A stretch of 64,000 nucleotides of DNA from the NCBI GenBank assembly GCA_032716605.1, contig CM064569.1, forward strand, positions 14,158,538 through 14,222,537. The letters are read 5' to 3'. The notes under the pieces are model-generated. The model saw only the letters and a list, made by a program, of their open reading frames with translations. It was not told the origin of the DNA and searched no databases. Within the stretch, counting starts at the first letter, position 1, and each line of letters starts with the position of its first letter. Positions 30,702 through 40,528 of the stretch are shown piece by piece. A program made the translations under genes and the position numbers. Source of the DNA: Paralithodes platypus. Taxonomy: Eukaryota; Arthropoda; Malacostraca; Decapoda; Lithodidae.

Positions 30702-30915
30702 TTAACCCCTTGAGGATTATGACGCATTTTGATAGTTAACTCTGTCTATCATTAGACGATTTTATACAGCTTTGGAAGGATCCATGAGAGTTAATTGGGT
30801 AAAGACTATCTCGGTTTACCCTCTGATTTCCATATACCCTTCCTAATCTGAATAAAATCATTAAATAATAGCCAGAACAAACTGTCAAAATGCGTCATAA
30901 TCCTCAAGGGGTTAA
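30702..30915 (+). mobile_element. Family C foldback element, variant ends (C8)
   Basis: Starts TTAACCCCTTGAGGATTATG, ends ATCCTCAAGGGGTTAA. The terminal 24 bp are a perfect inverted repeat different from C4 (GAGGATTATGACGCATTTTG), but the inner arms are family C. Its TTAA sits directly beside that of B7. Confidence 0.9.
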
Positions 30916-30939
30916 GTAAGGGCCCGAGTGTATGTTAGT

Positions 30940-31300
30940 GACCTGAAGAAGCTATCTACGAAACGTCAATAAAGTGCTTCTCCTCACATGGTGTTTATAT
31001 TCAGTCCAATAACGTCAATAAAGTGCTTCTCCTCACATGGTGTTTATATTCAGTCCAATAACGTCAATAAAGTGCTTCTCCTCACATGGTGTTTATATTC
31101 AGTCCAATAACGTCAATAAAGTGCTCCTCCTCACATGGTGTTTATATTCAGTCCAATAACGTCAATAAAGTGCTCCTCCTCACATGGTGTTTATATTCAG
31201 TCCAATAACGTCAATAAAGTGCTTCTCCTCACATGGTGTTTATATTCAGTCCAATAACGTCAATAAAGTGCTCCTCCTCACATGGTGTTTATATTCAGTG
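30940..31300 (-). repeat. 49-bp minisatellite, about seven units
   Basis: Unit GTCCAATAACGTCAATAAAG, TGCTTCTCCTCACATGGTGT, TTATATTCA. The complement of its AACGTCAATAAAGTGC part corresponds to the 28-bp unit at 29965. Confidence 0.95.
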
Positions 31301-31318
31301 AGTGCGAGTATTGATGGG

Positions 31319-31701
31319 TTAAGGGGGGTCACCAGCTTTATTAATCTTTCTCTCCTTTTCTCTCTTTCCCTGGCTTGTATCCTTTCGGCCCCATTCAGCC
31401 AACTGCTTTAAGATGTTTTCCCCATCCAGGTGTCGATTTCTTCCTGGCGAGCGACAGCGAGCCAGCATTGTATGGAGAAATTCGGCTTTGCCGGAGACAT
31501 TTTTCTATCGAAAAATTTACAAATTTAGCTTGCTGTCAAAACAAATATAATTTTATATGCTGGCTCGCTACCGCTCGCCAGAAAAATATTGACACCTGGA
31601 TGAGGTAAATATCTTAAAACAGTAGGCTGACTGGGGCCGAATGGATACAAACCAAAGAGAAAGGGAGAGAAAGAGAAAACAAGCGAGGTGGGGCCCCTTA
31701 A
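31319..31701 (-). mobile_element. Family B TTAA element (B8)
   Basis: Starts TTAAGGGGGGTCACCAGC and ends GCGAGGTGGGGCCCCTTAA. Begins right after the 49-bp array. Confidence 0.9.
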
Positions 31702-32370
31702 TATACAGGGGTGAGGGATGTGTTACTGGGGAGAGGGCAGGGGTATGGGGTGATAGAAACACTACTGGATTATATACTGGTGCTTGGGATGTGTTACTGG
31801 GGAGAGGGCTGGGGTTTTAGGTGATAGAAAGACTACTGGGTATATTATACTGGGGTGGAGGAGGTGTTACTGGGGAGAGGGCTGGGGTTTGGGGTGATAG
31901 AAAGACTACTGGGTATATTATACTGGGGTGGAGGAGGTGTTACTGGGGAGAGGGCTGGGGTTTGCGGTGATAGAAAGACTACTGGGTATATTATACTGGG
32001 GTGGAGGAGGTGTTACTGGGGAGAGGGCTGGGGTTTTAGGTGATAGAAAGACTACTGGGTATATTATACTGGGGTGGAGGAGGTGTTACTGGGGAGAGGG
32101 CTGGGGTTTGGGGTGATAGAAAGACTACTGGTTATTATACTGGGTGGAGGAGGTGTTACTGGGGAGAGGGTTGGGGTTTGGGGTGATAGAAAGACTACTG
32201 GTTATTATACTGGGGTGGAGGAGGTGTTACTGGGGAGAGGGCTGGGGTTTGGGGTGATAGAAAGACTACTGGGTATATTATACTGGGGTGGAGGAGGTGT
32301 TACTGGGGAGAGGGCTGGGGTTTGGGGTGATAGAAAGACTACTGGGGTTTGGGAGGTGTTAATGGGGAGA
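31702..32370 (+). repeat. 73-bp G-rich minisatellite, about nine units
   Basis: Unit TACTGGGGTGGAGGAGGTGT, TACTGGGGAGAGGGCTGGGG, TTTGGGGTGATAGAAAGACT plus ACTGGGTATATTA. Several runs of three or four G per unit make the plus strand a candidate for G-quadruplexes. The glycine-rich frames are artefacts. Confidence 0.95.
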
Positions 32371-32410
32371 GGGGATTTTGTTAGAGGTGTTACAAAAGCT
32401 ACTGACGACT

Positions 32411-32628
32411 TGGGATATCTGTACCGGCGACGTCTTTATATCTACTATTGGCTACTATTGGACAATAGTAGTCAGTTTGAAAAAGGCCTTCAGTAATAAA
32501 CAGGCTTGGAACTATCTTACTTAACCCTATTTACTGCCACAGATCCTTCGTAAACAGCACACAAATGTATACATATACCGGTAGCTGGAATAAAATTAAG
32601 AAGACATCGCCGGTACAGTAGGGGTGAA
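32411..32628 (+). mobile_element. Family C element, terminal bases decayed (C9)
   Basis: GTACCGGCGACGTC near the left and CATCGCCGGTACAGTAGGGG at the right; both TTAA are mutated. Confidence 0.78.
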
Positions 32629-32876
32629 AGCCAAGTTGTGAAGCCTCTGGGATATAACAGAACATTGGATTGTCTCGCTTGGGTTCGATACAGATTGGAA
32701 TGGGTGTGCAGGTATTATGGTTCATGACTGTACAGGAGCAAGAGCATTGGTATGAGGGTGTTGAGAGTCGACTTGGGTTAAGGAGACGTTATTGTATTAA
32801 TATAATGTATACAGTATATTTCTTATTTTTACCAGTATATATACTTCTTATTTTTACCAGTATATATACTTCTTTT

Positions 32877-33191
32877 AGTTTGCTCCCTAGACCTCTATCA
32901 AGCTTTTTAAAAATAACATCCCAAAGGCCCCCCTTCGAGATAAATTTGTACACTTTTTCGGCAGAAAATTTTCCCGGCCGAAGGCCGGTTTCTACTATAT
33001 TACAGGCTCGCCATCGCTCGCCAGAAAAATCGACACCTACATGGCACGGGAGGTCTTAATATTGCCAAAGAAATGGAGCGAAAGGTCTTAACATCGTCAA
33101 ACTAATTAGGTGAATGTCATAAAATCTCATAACTAATGAGGCTGATAATGAGGGAGAAGGGGGTCCATAAAAAGCGACAACTCCCCCTTAA
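32877..33191 (+). mobile_element. Family A element, left end replaced (A18)
   Basis: Begins inside the family at GTTTGCTCCCTAGACCTC, following a duplicated CTTATTTTTACCAGTATATA word, and ends AAAAGCGACAACTCCCCCTTAA in context. Core GGCCGAAGGCCGG and GCCATCGCTCGCCAG. Confidence 0.87.
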
Positions 33192-33242
33192 TTCCGGACC
33201 CTCTCTCTCCCCTCTAGTAGTGGTGTGGGTGGTGGTAATGGG

Positions 33243-33388
33243 TTAAGGGGGTGGTGGTAGTCGCTTTTTATAAACCCCCTTCTCCCTCATGTTAGCATAT
33301 TAGTTTTGAGATTTTAAGACGTTCATTCCATGAGTTTGGCGATTTTAAGATCTTTCGCCCAATTTCTTTGCCAATATTAAAACCATTT
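33243..33388 (-). mobile_element. Family A fragment, right part lost (A19)
   Basis: Starts TTAAGGGGGTGGTGGTAGTC and stops after TGCCAATATTAAAACCATTT. Its terminal AGTCGCTTTTTATAAACC matches the right end of A18, in inverse orientation. Confidence 0.85.
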
Positions 33389-33774
33389 ACTGGTCAGTCA
33401 AACCTTGTTTCACACACTGTGACTGCGTTCCTTTCAATGACCTCTAGAAACCTGCAATTGTCATGTAGGTTACTATACTATAACAAACATTGCTTCAATT
33501 ACATAAATAGAGATACAGCAGACGAATTCCTATTCTCTTGGGATGAAAAGTTTTCAAAATGATGAGCAATTAATTGATAACTTTTGGTCCGGTGGTATTT
33601 ATTTGTTTACCTTCTTCTTCATTTTTCCAGCTGATTGGCAGATGGTGCTATGTAAAATATTTGTTTGTGTTTCTAGTTGCAGCTGAAAGTTCAGCAGCTG
33701 AGAGCAACCAAATTCATAATTCGCCAGGTTAACAAAAATGTAGGCCTATACTATATGATTGAAGGTCAGGTAGT
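33389..33774. other. No gene confirmed; open stretch after TTTCTAG
   Basis: From 33682 a frame LQLKVQQLRATKFIIRQVNK follows a TTTGTGTTTCTAG that resembles a splice acceptor and stays open into SINE-1. No donor-like site of quality follows, so I do not call an exon. Confidence 0.3.
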
Positions 33775-33915
33775 CCCTGATCCTCAAGGGACTGGGGTTC
33801 TCGAAAAGGGGATCCAGTCCTGACGCTATTCTTAACTTACAGTGTGCTGGCTTAATAATCCAGAAGGGTTGATAGCCTCTGAAGTCCTATTTTAACTAAC
33901 TAATTAACCCTGATC
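33775..33915 (+). mobile_element. SINE-1 with 8-bp target-site duplication
   Basis: Element 33786-33907 (AAGGGACTGGGGTTCTCG to TTTTAACTAACTAATTAA). CCCTGATC lies at 33775-33782 and again at 33908-33915. Confidence 0.85.
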
Positions 33916-34163
33916 ATTGTAATAATAGCAAGAGGTTAAGTTACTCGCTGGCGGGTGTGTAGAGATCTTTAAGGCAGCATATTGAGGTGAGGGTTAATCA
34001 GTTTATCTTATCTGGGAGGTGATAAGTCTTGATCCTTTGGCTGTAGCCGACCAGGGATCAACCTATCATGTGTACAGTGAGTCTGTATGTGTGTGTGTGT
34101 GGAGGAGTAATTGCGGTACCTCGCCTAGGACATTGGTAGCGTATACCACACAACCACACACAC

Positions 34164-34342
34164 TTTTTGCTCAATGATTATTTCAAATTACTTGTGTTAA
34201 TGTATGCAGATGATACGGTTATATCGTGTGACAGTGAACAGGGGATGAAACAGGCGCTACTAGCTTTGGATATTTACTGAACCGATTGGAAATTAAAAGT
34301 TAATTGCAATATAACAAACATTGTAATATTCAACAGGGTTAA
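34164..34342 (+). pseudogene. LINE reverse transcriptase fragment with YADD
   Basis: Reads FKLLVLMYADDTVISCDSEQ, with the catalytic YADD at 34203-34214, then GMKQALLALDIY, an in-frame TGA at 34278-34280 and TDWKLKVNCNITNIVIFNR. This is the palm motif of a non-LTR reverse transcriptase of a type different from the 17.5 kb LINE. Both borders abut simple repeats: CA-rich DNA on the left and the 31-bp minisatellite on the right. Confidence 0.82.
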
Positions 34343-34705
34343 AGTGTATGTGAGTGAGAGTGAATTGAGAACGTGTGTATGTGAGTGAGAGTGAATTGAG
34401 AACGTGTGTATGTGAGTGAGTGTTAATTGAGAATGTGTGTATGTGAGTGAGAGTGAATTGAGAACGTGCGTATGTGAGAGTGAATTGAGAACGTGCGTAT
34501 GTGAGTGAGAGTGAATTGAGAACGTGTGTATGTGAGTGAGAGTGAATTGAGAACGTGTGTATGTGAGTGAGAGTGAATTGAGAACGTGCGCATGTGAGTG
34601 AGAGTGAATTGAGAAAGTGTGTATGTGAGTGAGAGTGAATTGAGAACGTGTTTATGAGAGAGTGAATTGAGAACGTGTGTATGTGAGTGAGTGTGCGTAT
34701 GTGTG
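34338..34705 (+). repeat. 31-bp minisatellite, about eleven units
   Basis: Unit GTGTGTATGTGAGTGAGAGT plus GAATTGAGAAC with small deletions. The first GTATGTGAGTGAG word follows directly on the LINE fragment. Confidence 0.93.
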
Positions 34706-34834
34706 CTTTAGAGGTATAGATGAAGCGATAAGAGAATGATAAGGAATTGTGCGTCCTGTTCTTATCTGTTTGTGCCTGCTGCTTGCTTCATGGTGCTCCT
34801 GGCATCATTATACGCGGCCCTCTCACTTATACCC

Positions 34835-35220
34835 TTAAGAGGGGTCAACTGCTTTTTTATATTTCTCTCCTTTTTTCTCTTTCCCTGGCTTGCATCCATT
34901 CGGCCACACAGCCAACTGTTTTAAGACGTTTATCCCCATCCAAGTGTTGATATCTTCCTGGCAATCGATAGCGAGCCTGCATTGTATGGAGAAATCCGGC
35001 TTCGCCGGAGAAATTTTTCTATCGAAAAATGTACAAATTAAGCTTGCTGTCAAAACAAATATATATACAGTATATATGCTGGCTCGCTACAGCTCGCCAG
35101 GAAAATGTTGACACCTGGAAGGGGGTAAACGTCTTAAAACAATAGGCTGCATGGGGCCGAATGGATATAAGCCAAAGAGAGAGGGAGAGAAAGAGAAAAA
35201 GGCGAGGTGGGCTCCCTTAA
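34835..35220 (-). mobile_element. Family B TTAA element (B9)
   Basis: Starts TTAAGAGGGGTCAACTGC and ends GGCGAGGTGGGCTCCCTTAA, with TCCGGCTTCGCCGGAG inside. Confidence 0.9.
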
Positions 35221-35310
35221 TGGCCATTACGGAGAGACTATCACTTATGTTCAATATTTCCTGATTGTCTGAAATATATATTTTTGCTTTGAATCTTCTG
35301 AGCGTTCTAT

Positions 35311-35351
35311 ATGTACGTATATGTACGTATATGTACGTATATGTACGTATA
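35311..35351. repeat. 10-bp tandem repeat, four units
   Basis: ATGTACGTAT repeated four times. Confidence 0.95.
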
Positions 35352-35419
35352 TTCGATACAGGTATGTCCAAATTATTTGTCCATCATTCTAGGTATTGTA
35401 GATGTAGACTTACAGATTC

Positions 35420-35559
35420 CTGACACTCTGAAGGGACTGGAGTTCTTGCAAAGAGGCTCCAGTCATGGCATTCTTCTTGACTTACAGTGTGCTGGCTTAA
35501 TAATCCAATAGGGTTGATAGCTTCTGAAGTCCTATTTTAAGTAACTAACTGACACTCTG
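35420..35559 (+). mobile_element. SINE-1 reference copy, 11-bp duplication
   Basis: Element 35431-35548, 118 bp, flanked by CTGACACTCTG at 35420-35430 and 35549-35559. Order: AAGGGACTGGAGTTCTTGC, a hairpin (GACTGGAG with CTCCAGTC), CTTGACTTACAGTGTGCTGG, CTTAATAATCCAATAGGGTT, GATAG, and the tail TTTTAAGTAACTAA. Other copies start at the same base, so the 5' end is fixed and not randomly truncated. It has no tRNA-like A/B box that I can see. Minimal retroposon or the mobilised 3' end of a LINE are the two readings. Confidence 0.88.
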
Positions 35560-35649
35560 GCAGCACTATTCATTACAAATTTAATACACCGTCATTACTC
35601 ATCACTTCACTCCGCCCCTCATCTTTCCTCTTTACATCATTCATGCTGC

Positions 35650-37190
35650 ATTACTAATTAATATCAATCCTTTAACTATATCTATATATCTATATCTATA
35701 ACTATATCTATATCATTCATCAATCATGTTGCATTACTAATTTATATCAATCCTTTAACTATATCTATATCATTCATCATTCATGTTGGATTAATAGTTA
35801 ATATAAATCCTTTAACTACCGGTATATATCTGTAACATTCATCATTCATGTTGCATTACTAATTTATGTCAATCTTTGAACTATATAAATATATCTATAT
35901 CATTCATCATTCATGTTGCATTGCTAATTTATATCAATCTTTGAAATATATAAATATATCTATATCATTCATCATTAATGTTGCATTACTAATTTATATC
36001 AATCCTTTAACTATATCTATATATCTATATCTATAACTATATCTATATCATTCATCAATCATGTTGCATTACTAATTTATATCAATCCTTTAACTATATC
36101 TATATATCTATATCTATAACTATATCTATATCATTCATCAATCATGTTGCATTACTAATTTATATCAATCCTTTAACTATATCTATATATCTATATCTAT
36201 AACTATATCTATATCATTCATCAATCATGTTGCATTACTAATTTATATCAATCCTTTAACTATATCTATATCATTCATCATTCATGTTGGATTAATAGTT
36301 AATATAAATCCTTTAACTACCGGTATATATCTGTAACATTCATCATTCATGTTGCATTACTAATTTATGTCAATCTTTGAACTATATAAATATATCTATA
36401 TCATTCATCATTCATGTTGCATTGCTAATTTATATCAATCTTTGAAATATATAAATATATCTATATCATTCATCATTAATGTTGCATTACTAATTTATAT
36501 CAATCCTTTAACTATATCTATATATCTATATCTATAACTATATCTATATCATTCATCAATCATGTTGCATTACTAATTTATATCAATCCTTTAACTATAT
36601 CTATATCTATATCTATAACTATATCTATATCATTCATCAATCATGTTGCATTACTAATTTATATCAATCCTTTAACTATATCTATATATCTATATCTATA
36701 ACTATATCTATATCATTCATCAATCATGTTGCATTACTAATTTATATCAATCCTTTAACTATATCTATATATCTATATCTATAACTATATCTATATCATT
36801 CATCAATCATGTTGCATTACTAATTTATATCAATCCTTTAACTATATCTATATATCTATATCTATAACTATATCTATATCATTCATCAATCATGTTGCAT
36901 TACTAATTTATATCAATCCTTTAACTATAGCTATATCATTCATCATTTATGTTGGATTACTAATTGATATCAATCCTTTAACTATATCTATATCCTTTAT
37001 CATTCATGTTGCATTACTAATTGATATCAATCCTTTAACTATATAACTATATCTACTTTATATCATACACCATTCATGTTGCATTACTAATTGATATCAA
37101 TCCTTTAACTATATAACTATATCTACTTTATATCATACACCATTCATGTTGCATTACTAATTGATATCAATCTTTGAACTATACCCCTAC
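35650..37190 (+). repeat. AT-rich satellite with 501-bp higher-order repeat
   Basis: About fifteen units of 60-95 bp built from ATCATTCATGTTGCATTACT, AATTTATATCAATCCTTTAA and a variable run of CTATAT. The distinctive block starting GGATTAATAGTTAATATAAA recurs at 35788 and 36289, giving a higher-order period of 501 bp. Confidence 0.93.
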
Positions 37191-37285
37191 ATCTAAATAT
37201 ATTTGCTTTATTCTTCACTTGCTTCCTCACATCGTTCTTCTTTCTTTCTGCACTCTCGCAATATTCCTTCAAACTGCTGCACTCG

Positions 37286-37790
37286 TTAATTATGTATCAG
37301 TCCTATAAGGCAAACTGTAGGTGTTAAGGGGAGGCAGACCGTTAATTATGTATCAGTCCTATAAGGCAAACTGTAGGTGTTAAGGGGAGGCAGACCGTTA
37401 ATTATGTATCAGTCCTATAAGGCAAACTGTAGGTGTTAAGGGGAGGCAGACCGTTAATTATGTATCAGTCCTATAAGGCAAACTGTAGGTGTTAAGGGGA
37501 GGCAGACCGTTAATTATGTATCAGTCCTATAAGGCAAACTGTAGGTGTTAAGGGGAGGCAGACCGTTAATTATGTATCAGTCCTATAAGGCAAACTGTAG
37601 GTGTTAAGGGGAGGCAGACCGTTAATTATGTATCAGTCCTATAAGGCAAACTGTAGGTGTTAAGGGGAGGCAGACCGTTAATTATGTATCAGTCCTATAA
37701 GGCAAACTGTAGGTGTTAAGGGGAGGCAGACCGTTTGTTATGTATCAGTCCTATAAGGCAAACTGTAGGTGTTAAGGGGAGGCAGACCGT
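37286..37790 (+). repeat. 56-bp minisatellite containing a family A terminus
   Basis: Nine near-identical units: TTAATTATGTATCAGTCCTA, TAAGGCAAACTGTAGGTG, then TTAAGGGGAGGCAGACCG. The last 18 bp are the terminus of A20, into which the last unit runs. Confidence 0.95.
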
Positions 37791-38127
37791 TTGTTTGGTC
37801 TATTAATTAATTGATTCATATATGTTTTTTAGTTTCCTCCCTAGACCTCCATCAAGCTTAGGAAAAAAAAACTAGACCCCCCTTCAAGGTAAATTTGTAC
37901 ATTTTTCGGTAGAAAAATTTCCCGGCCGAAATAAAATTGCAGGCTCGTTTTCGCTCGCCAGGAAATAATCGACACCTAAATGGCACGAAAGGTCTTAAAA
38001 TTGACAACGAAAAGGGGAGAAAGGTGTTAAAATCGCCAAACTAATGGGCCGAACGTCCTATAATCTAAAAACAATGGGACTTAACACGAGGGAGAAGGGG
38101 GTCCAAAAACGGTCTGCCTCCCCTTAA
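37772..38127 (+). mobile_element. Family A TTAA element (A20)
   Basis: Starts TTAAGGGGAGGCAGACCG and ends CGGTCTGCCTCCCCTTAA, an exact 18-bp terminal inverted repeat. Around CCCGGCCGAAATAAAATTGC part of the central palindrome is deleted. Its right TTAA is also the left TTAA of D4. Confidence 0.92.
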
Positions 38128-38192
38128 GGTGGTGTCACACGACCGCATTTTCCGGCATTATTATAAGAGCAATTTTTTAGTTTGTCCGTAAT

Positions 38193-38515
38193 ATAAGTAA
38201 CACCCCGTTATTAACGTTAACCTTCAATTAATTACAAACCCCAATGTACTTGACTAAACTAATGAAAGCATATGGTCCTCCTGGGATTTCAACTCGGGAC
38301 ACCACACTCAAACATAAGCACCTAAACCATTACACCACCAACACAGTTAAAGGTTGGGTACACGATCACGATTAATATCCATTTTCGAATTTTGCATATC
38401 AATCTAATCATGTACTCGGAGCCAACTGCATTATGGAAAGCGTAATATTTTAGTGAGAGGAAAGAACATTGAATGGGGCCACGATCACAAAGGACCGGCC
38501 TCGCTATACAAGTTC
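38193..38515 (-). mobile_element. SINE-2 copy interrupted in tRNA head
   Basis: Tail side 38193 (TAAGTAACACCCCGTTATT) and head words CCTAAACCATTACACCACCA up to 38340. The head then breaks; about 150 bp later AAGGACCGGCCTCGCTATAC (38490-38509) supplies the missing first bases, so an insertion splits this copy. The B box is mutated (GATTTCAACTC). Confidence 0.7.
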
Positions 38516-38702
38516 CTGAACCTATAGAAATAAGTAACACCCCGTTCTTCACATAAATCATCAATTGCAAACCCCAATGTACTTAAATAAACTAATGAAA
38601 GCATATGGTCCTCCCGGGATTCGAACTCGGGACACCACACCCAGGACATAAGCACCTAAACCATTACACCACCAAGGACCGGCCTCGCTATACAAGTTCA
38701 GG
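38516..38702 (-). mobile_element. SINE-2, tRNA-derived, reference copy
   Basis: On the minus strand: a leader GAACTTGTATAGCGAGGCC, a tRNA-like head 38606-38680 and a body ending GAACGGGGTGTTACTTATTT. The head has A box TGGTGTAATGG and B box GAGTTCGAATCCC. Its acceptor arms GGTCCTT and GAGGACC pair over seven positions (one G-U). Internal pol III promoter boxes of this kind are standard for tRNA-derived SINEs. Confidence 0.85.
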
Positions 38703-38944
38703 ATATTTGTGCACTGTTATTTGTAACTAGACTGAAGATAGATTATATTAGGCGGCTTAATTCTGATAATACAGTTTCAAATTTCCAGACCATAATTGCC
38801 CGATTATTATGACGGAAAAAGCGCTCGTGTGAAATCACCTTACTTTACTGTTTTCTGTCGACTGTATAACCTAAGTTCTCTTACGGACATTCTTCATACC
38901 AGTTTTTTTTTATTTATTTTGTTTAATCCTTTAATGAATATGCC

Positions 38945-39312
38945 CAACTTATCCATTTATATTTTACTGCATGCACGCTTCATATGGGACTGCCTTCATC
39001 TTATATTTTACTGCATGCACGCTTCATATGGGACTGCCTTCATCTTATATTTTACTGCATGCACGCTTCATATGGGACTGCCTTCATCTTATATTTTACT
39101 GCATGCACGCTTCATATGGGACTGCCTTCATCTTATATTTTACTGCATGCACGCTTCATATGGGACTGCCTTCATCTTATATTTTACTGCATGCACGCTT
39201 CATATGGGACTGCCTTCATCTTATATTTTACTGCATGCACGCTTCATATGGGACTGCCTTCATCTTATATTTTACTGCATGCACGCTTCATATGGGACTG
39301 CCTTCATCTTAT
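38945..39312 (+). repeat. 44-bp minisatellite, about eight units
   Basis: Unit TTTTACTGCATGCACGCTTC, ATATGGGACTGCCTTCATCT, TATA. Because 44 is not a multiple of three and the unit has no plus-strand stop in any phase, all three frames stay open; none is a gene. Confidence 0.96.
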
Positions 39313-39455
39313 TTACTACAACCGCATTCCTTACTGTTAACCTTCACCTTACCGCATTTATATTTAATGCAGACTTCATATTATATGCATCCTTTAAATA
39401 ATGTACATTATAAATTATTACTGAAGGTATTGCCAACACTACTTTCTTCTGTCTT

Positions 39456-39530
39456 CGTGGCGTAGTGCATAAGTGCACTGATTTTCGGTGTGAGCATCCT
39501 GGGTTCGAATCCCCGGACTGCCACATGGAT
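39456..39530 (+). mobile_element. tRNA-like SINE head (single copy type)
   Basis: GTGGCGTAGTGCATAAGTGC contains a degraded A box and GGGTTCGAATCCCCGG a good B box; GTGGC at the start pairs with GCCAC at the end. The sequence after it, TTGATTTCATTAATTGAG, recalls the tail seen at 21795 and 48185. The anticodon arm is not canonical, so I call a tRNA-like repeat and not a tRNA gene. Confidence 0.6.
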
Positions 39531-39625
39531 TTGTTGATTTCATTAATTGAGTTTAGAAGTAAAGTTGGATGGTGTAAAGAACATAAAAAATATTATATAC
39601 CTCAATGCATCCTTATCATCTCTAT

Positions 39626-39634
<9 letters not shown>

Positions 39635-39716
<82 letters not shown>
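39635..39716. repeat. (CT)n microsatellite
   Basis: About 80 bp of CT after a C run. Confidence 0.97.
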
Positions 39717-39720
<4 letters not shown>

Positions 39721-40120
39721 ATTACTCTTCTCCCCCACCAAGCATATACACACACAAGACCAGAAGCAAGCGTAGTGATCATTACACGCCCTTACGCTCA
39801 TCCTACCATCCGCTAATTATAACACCAGCCACCATTACACAATTTGCGCGAGGGGTTGCGTAAGGTGGGTTGTGCACAAATAATGACTCGCGCGCTAGCA
39901 TGGACAATTACCGCGATAAGTAAGCTAGCGAGGGGGGGGGGGGATGCTGGGAAAAAACCCATTGATGGAGAGGGTTGAGCTTCGGGATGCTACAAAAAGT
40001 GAGAGGAGGGTTGGGATATAAGGTACTGGAGAGAGAGAGTTGTGGGTGTAATATTTGGTGGTTAGAAAGTCCATTATCTCATTAAAAGGTATAGGTTTTA
40101 ATGATATTTGCTGAATAGGA
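39717..40120. other. No gene seen
   Basis: Unique sequence with a G run at 39931-39941; nothing recognised. Confidence 0.5.
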
Positions 40121-40122
40121 CC

Positions 40123-40345
40123 TTTCAACACATTTTCACTAATAGTCTGTCCAACTCTCCAATCCAAGAATTACAATCCACATTTGTTCAGTCTTTCTTC
40201 TACTCAACAGGTGAACTCTGGAACTCCCTCCCTCAATCAATCTTTCCTTTATCCTATGGTTTAGACTGCTTTAAACTTAGTGTGTCCAGGCAATTTGACT
40301 CTTTTTGGCTTTGGGGAAGCACTTGTTACAGACAGACTGCCTTTT
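40123..40345 (+). pseudogene. LINE reverse-transcriptase C-terminal scrap
   Basis: TGELWNSLPQSIFPLSYGLD followed by CFKLSVSRQF matches the conserved LWNSLP ... FK end of CR1/jockey-like ORF2 proteins; compare NLWNGLPRDVIDCSTIDSFK near the end of the LINE at 19370. Open for 99 codons from an ATG at 40108. No other LINE domain is adjacent. Confidence 0.6.
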
Positions 40346-40528
40346 GTCTCCTTCATACACATAGAAAAAAAGAAACAAAAAAGTTAGGCTACTATATAAT
40401 ATCTTAACACAACCCCCCTCCAAACAAAAATGTTTTTAACATAACATAGCCAGTAAATAAATATTGAAGTATTATTCTATTTATTACCATCGATCAATAA
40501 TTCTTATTGTCTGTTAGTACTAACTTGA

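Larger units (their letters stand above)
38124..38842 (+). mobile_element. Family D element with nested SINE-2 copies (D4)
   Basis: Starts TTAAGGTGGTGTCACACGAC, ends AAGCGCTCGTGTGAAATCAC then CTTA. About 500 bp of SINE-2 material sits inside at 38193-38702; without it the element would be of the D2 size. Confidence 0.8.

Noticed and set aside
30938..31000. Hammerhead-ribozyme-like words CTGAAGAAG and CGAAACGTC
   Set aside because: The stretch between the two core words does not form stem II, so the required fold is not supported.
33682..33830. Exon starting after TTTGTGTTTCTAG
   Set aside because: Open frame runs into SINE-1 and no convincing splice donor was found.
35650..37790. CRISPR-like array
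   Set aside because: Units are contiguous tandem repeats without unique spacers, and the genome is eukaryotic.
39456..39530. Functional tRNA gene
   Set aside because: The B box is good, but the anticodon arm has no proper 7-nt loop and the downstream sequence is a SINE tail.
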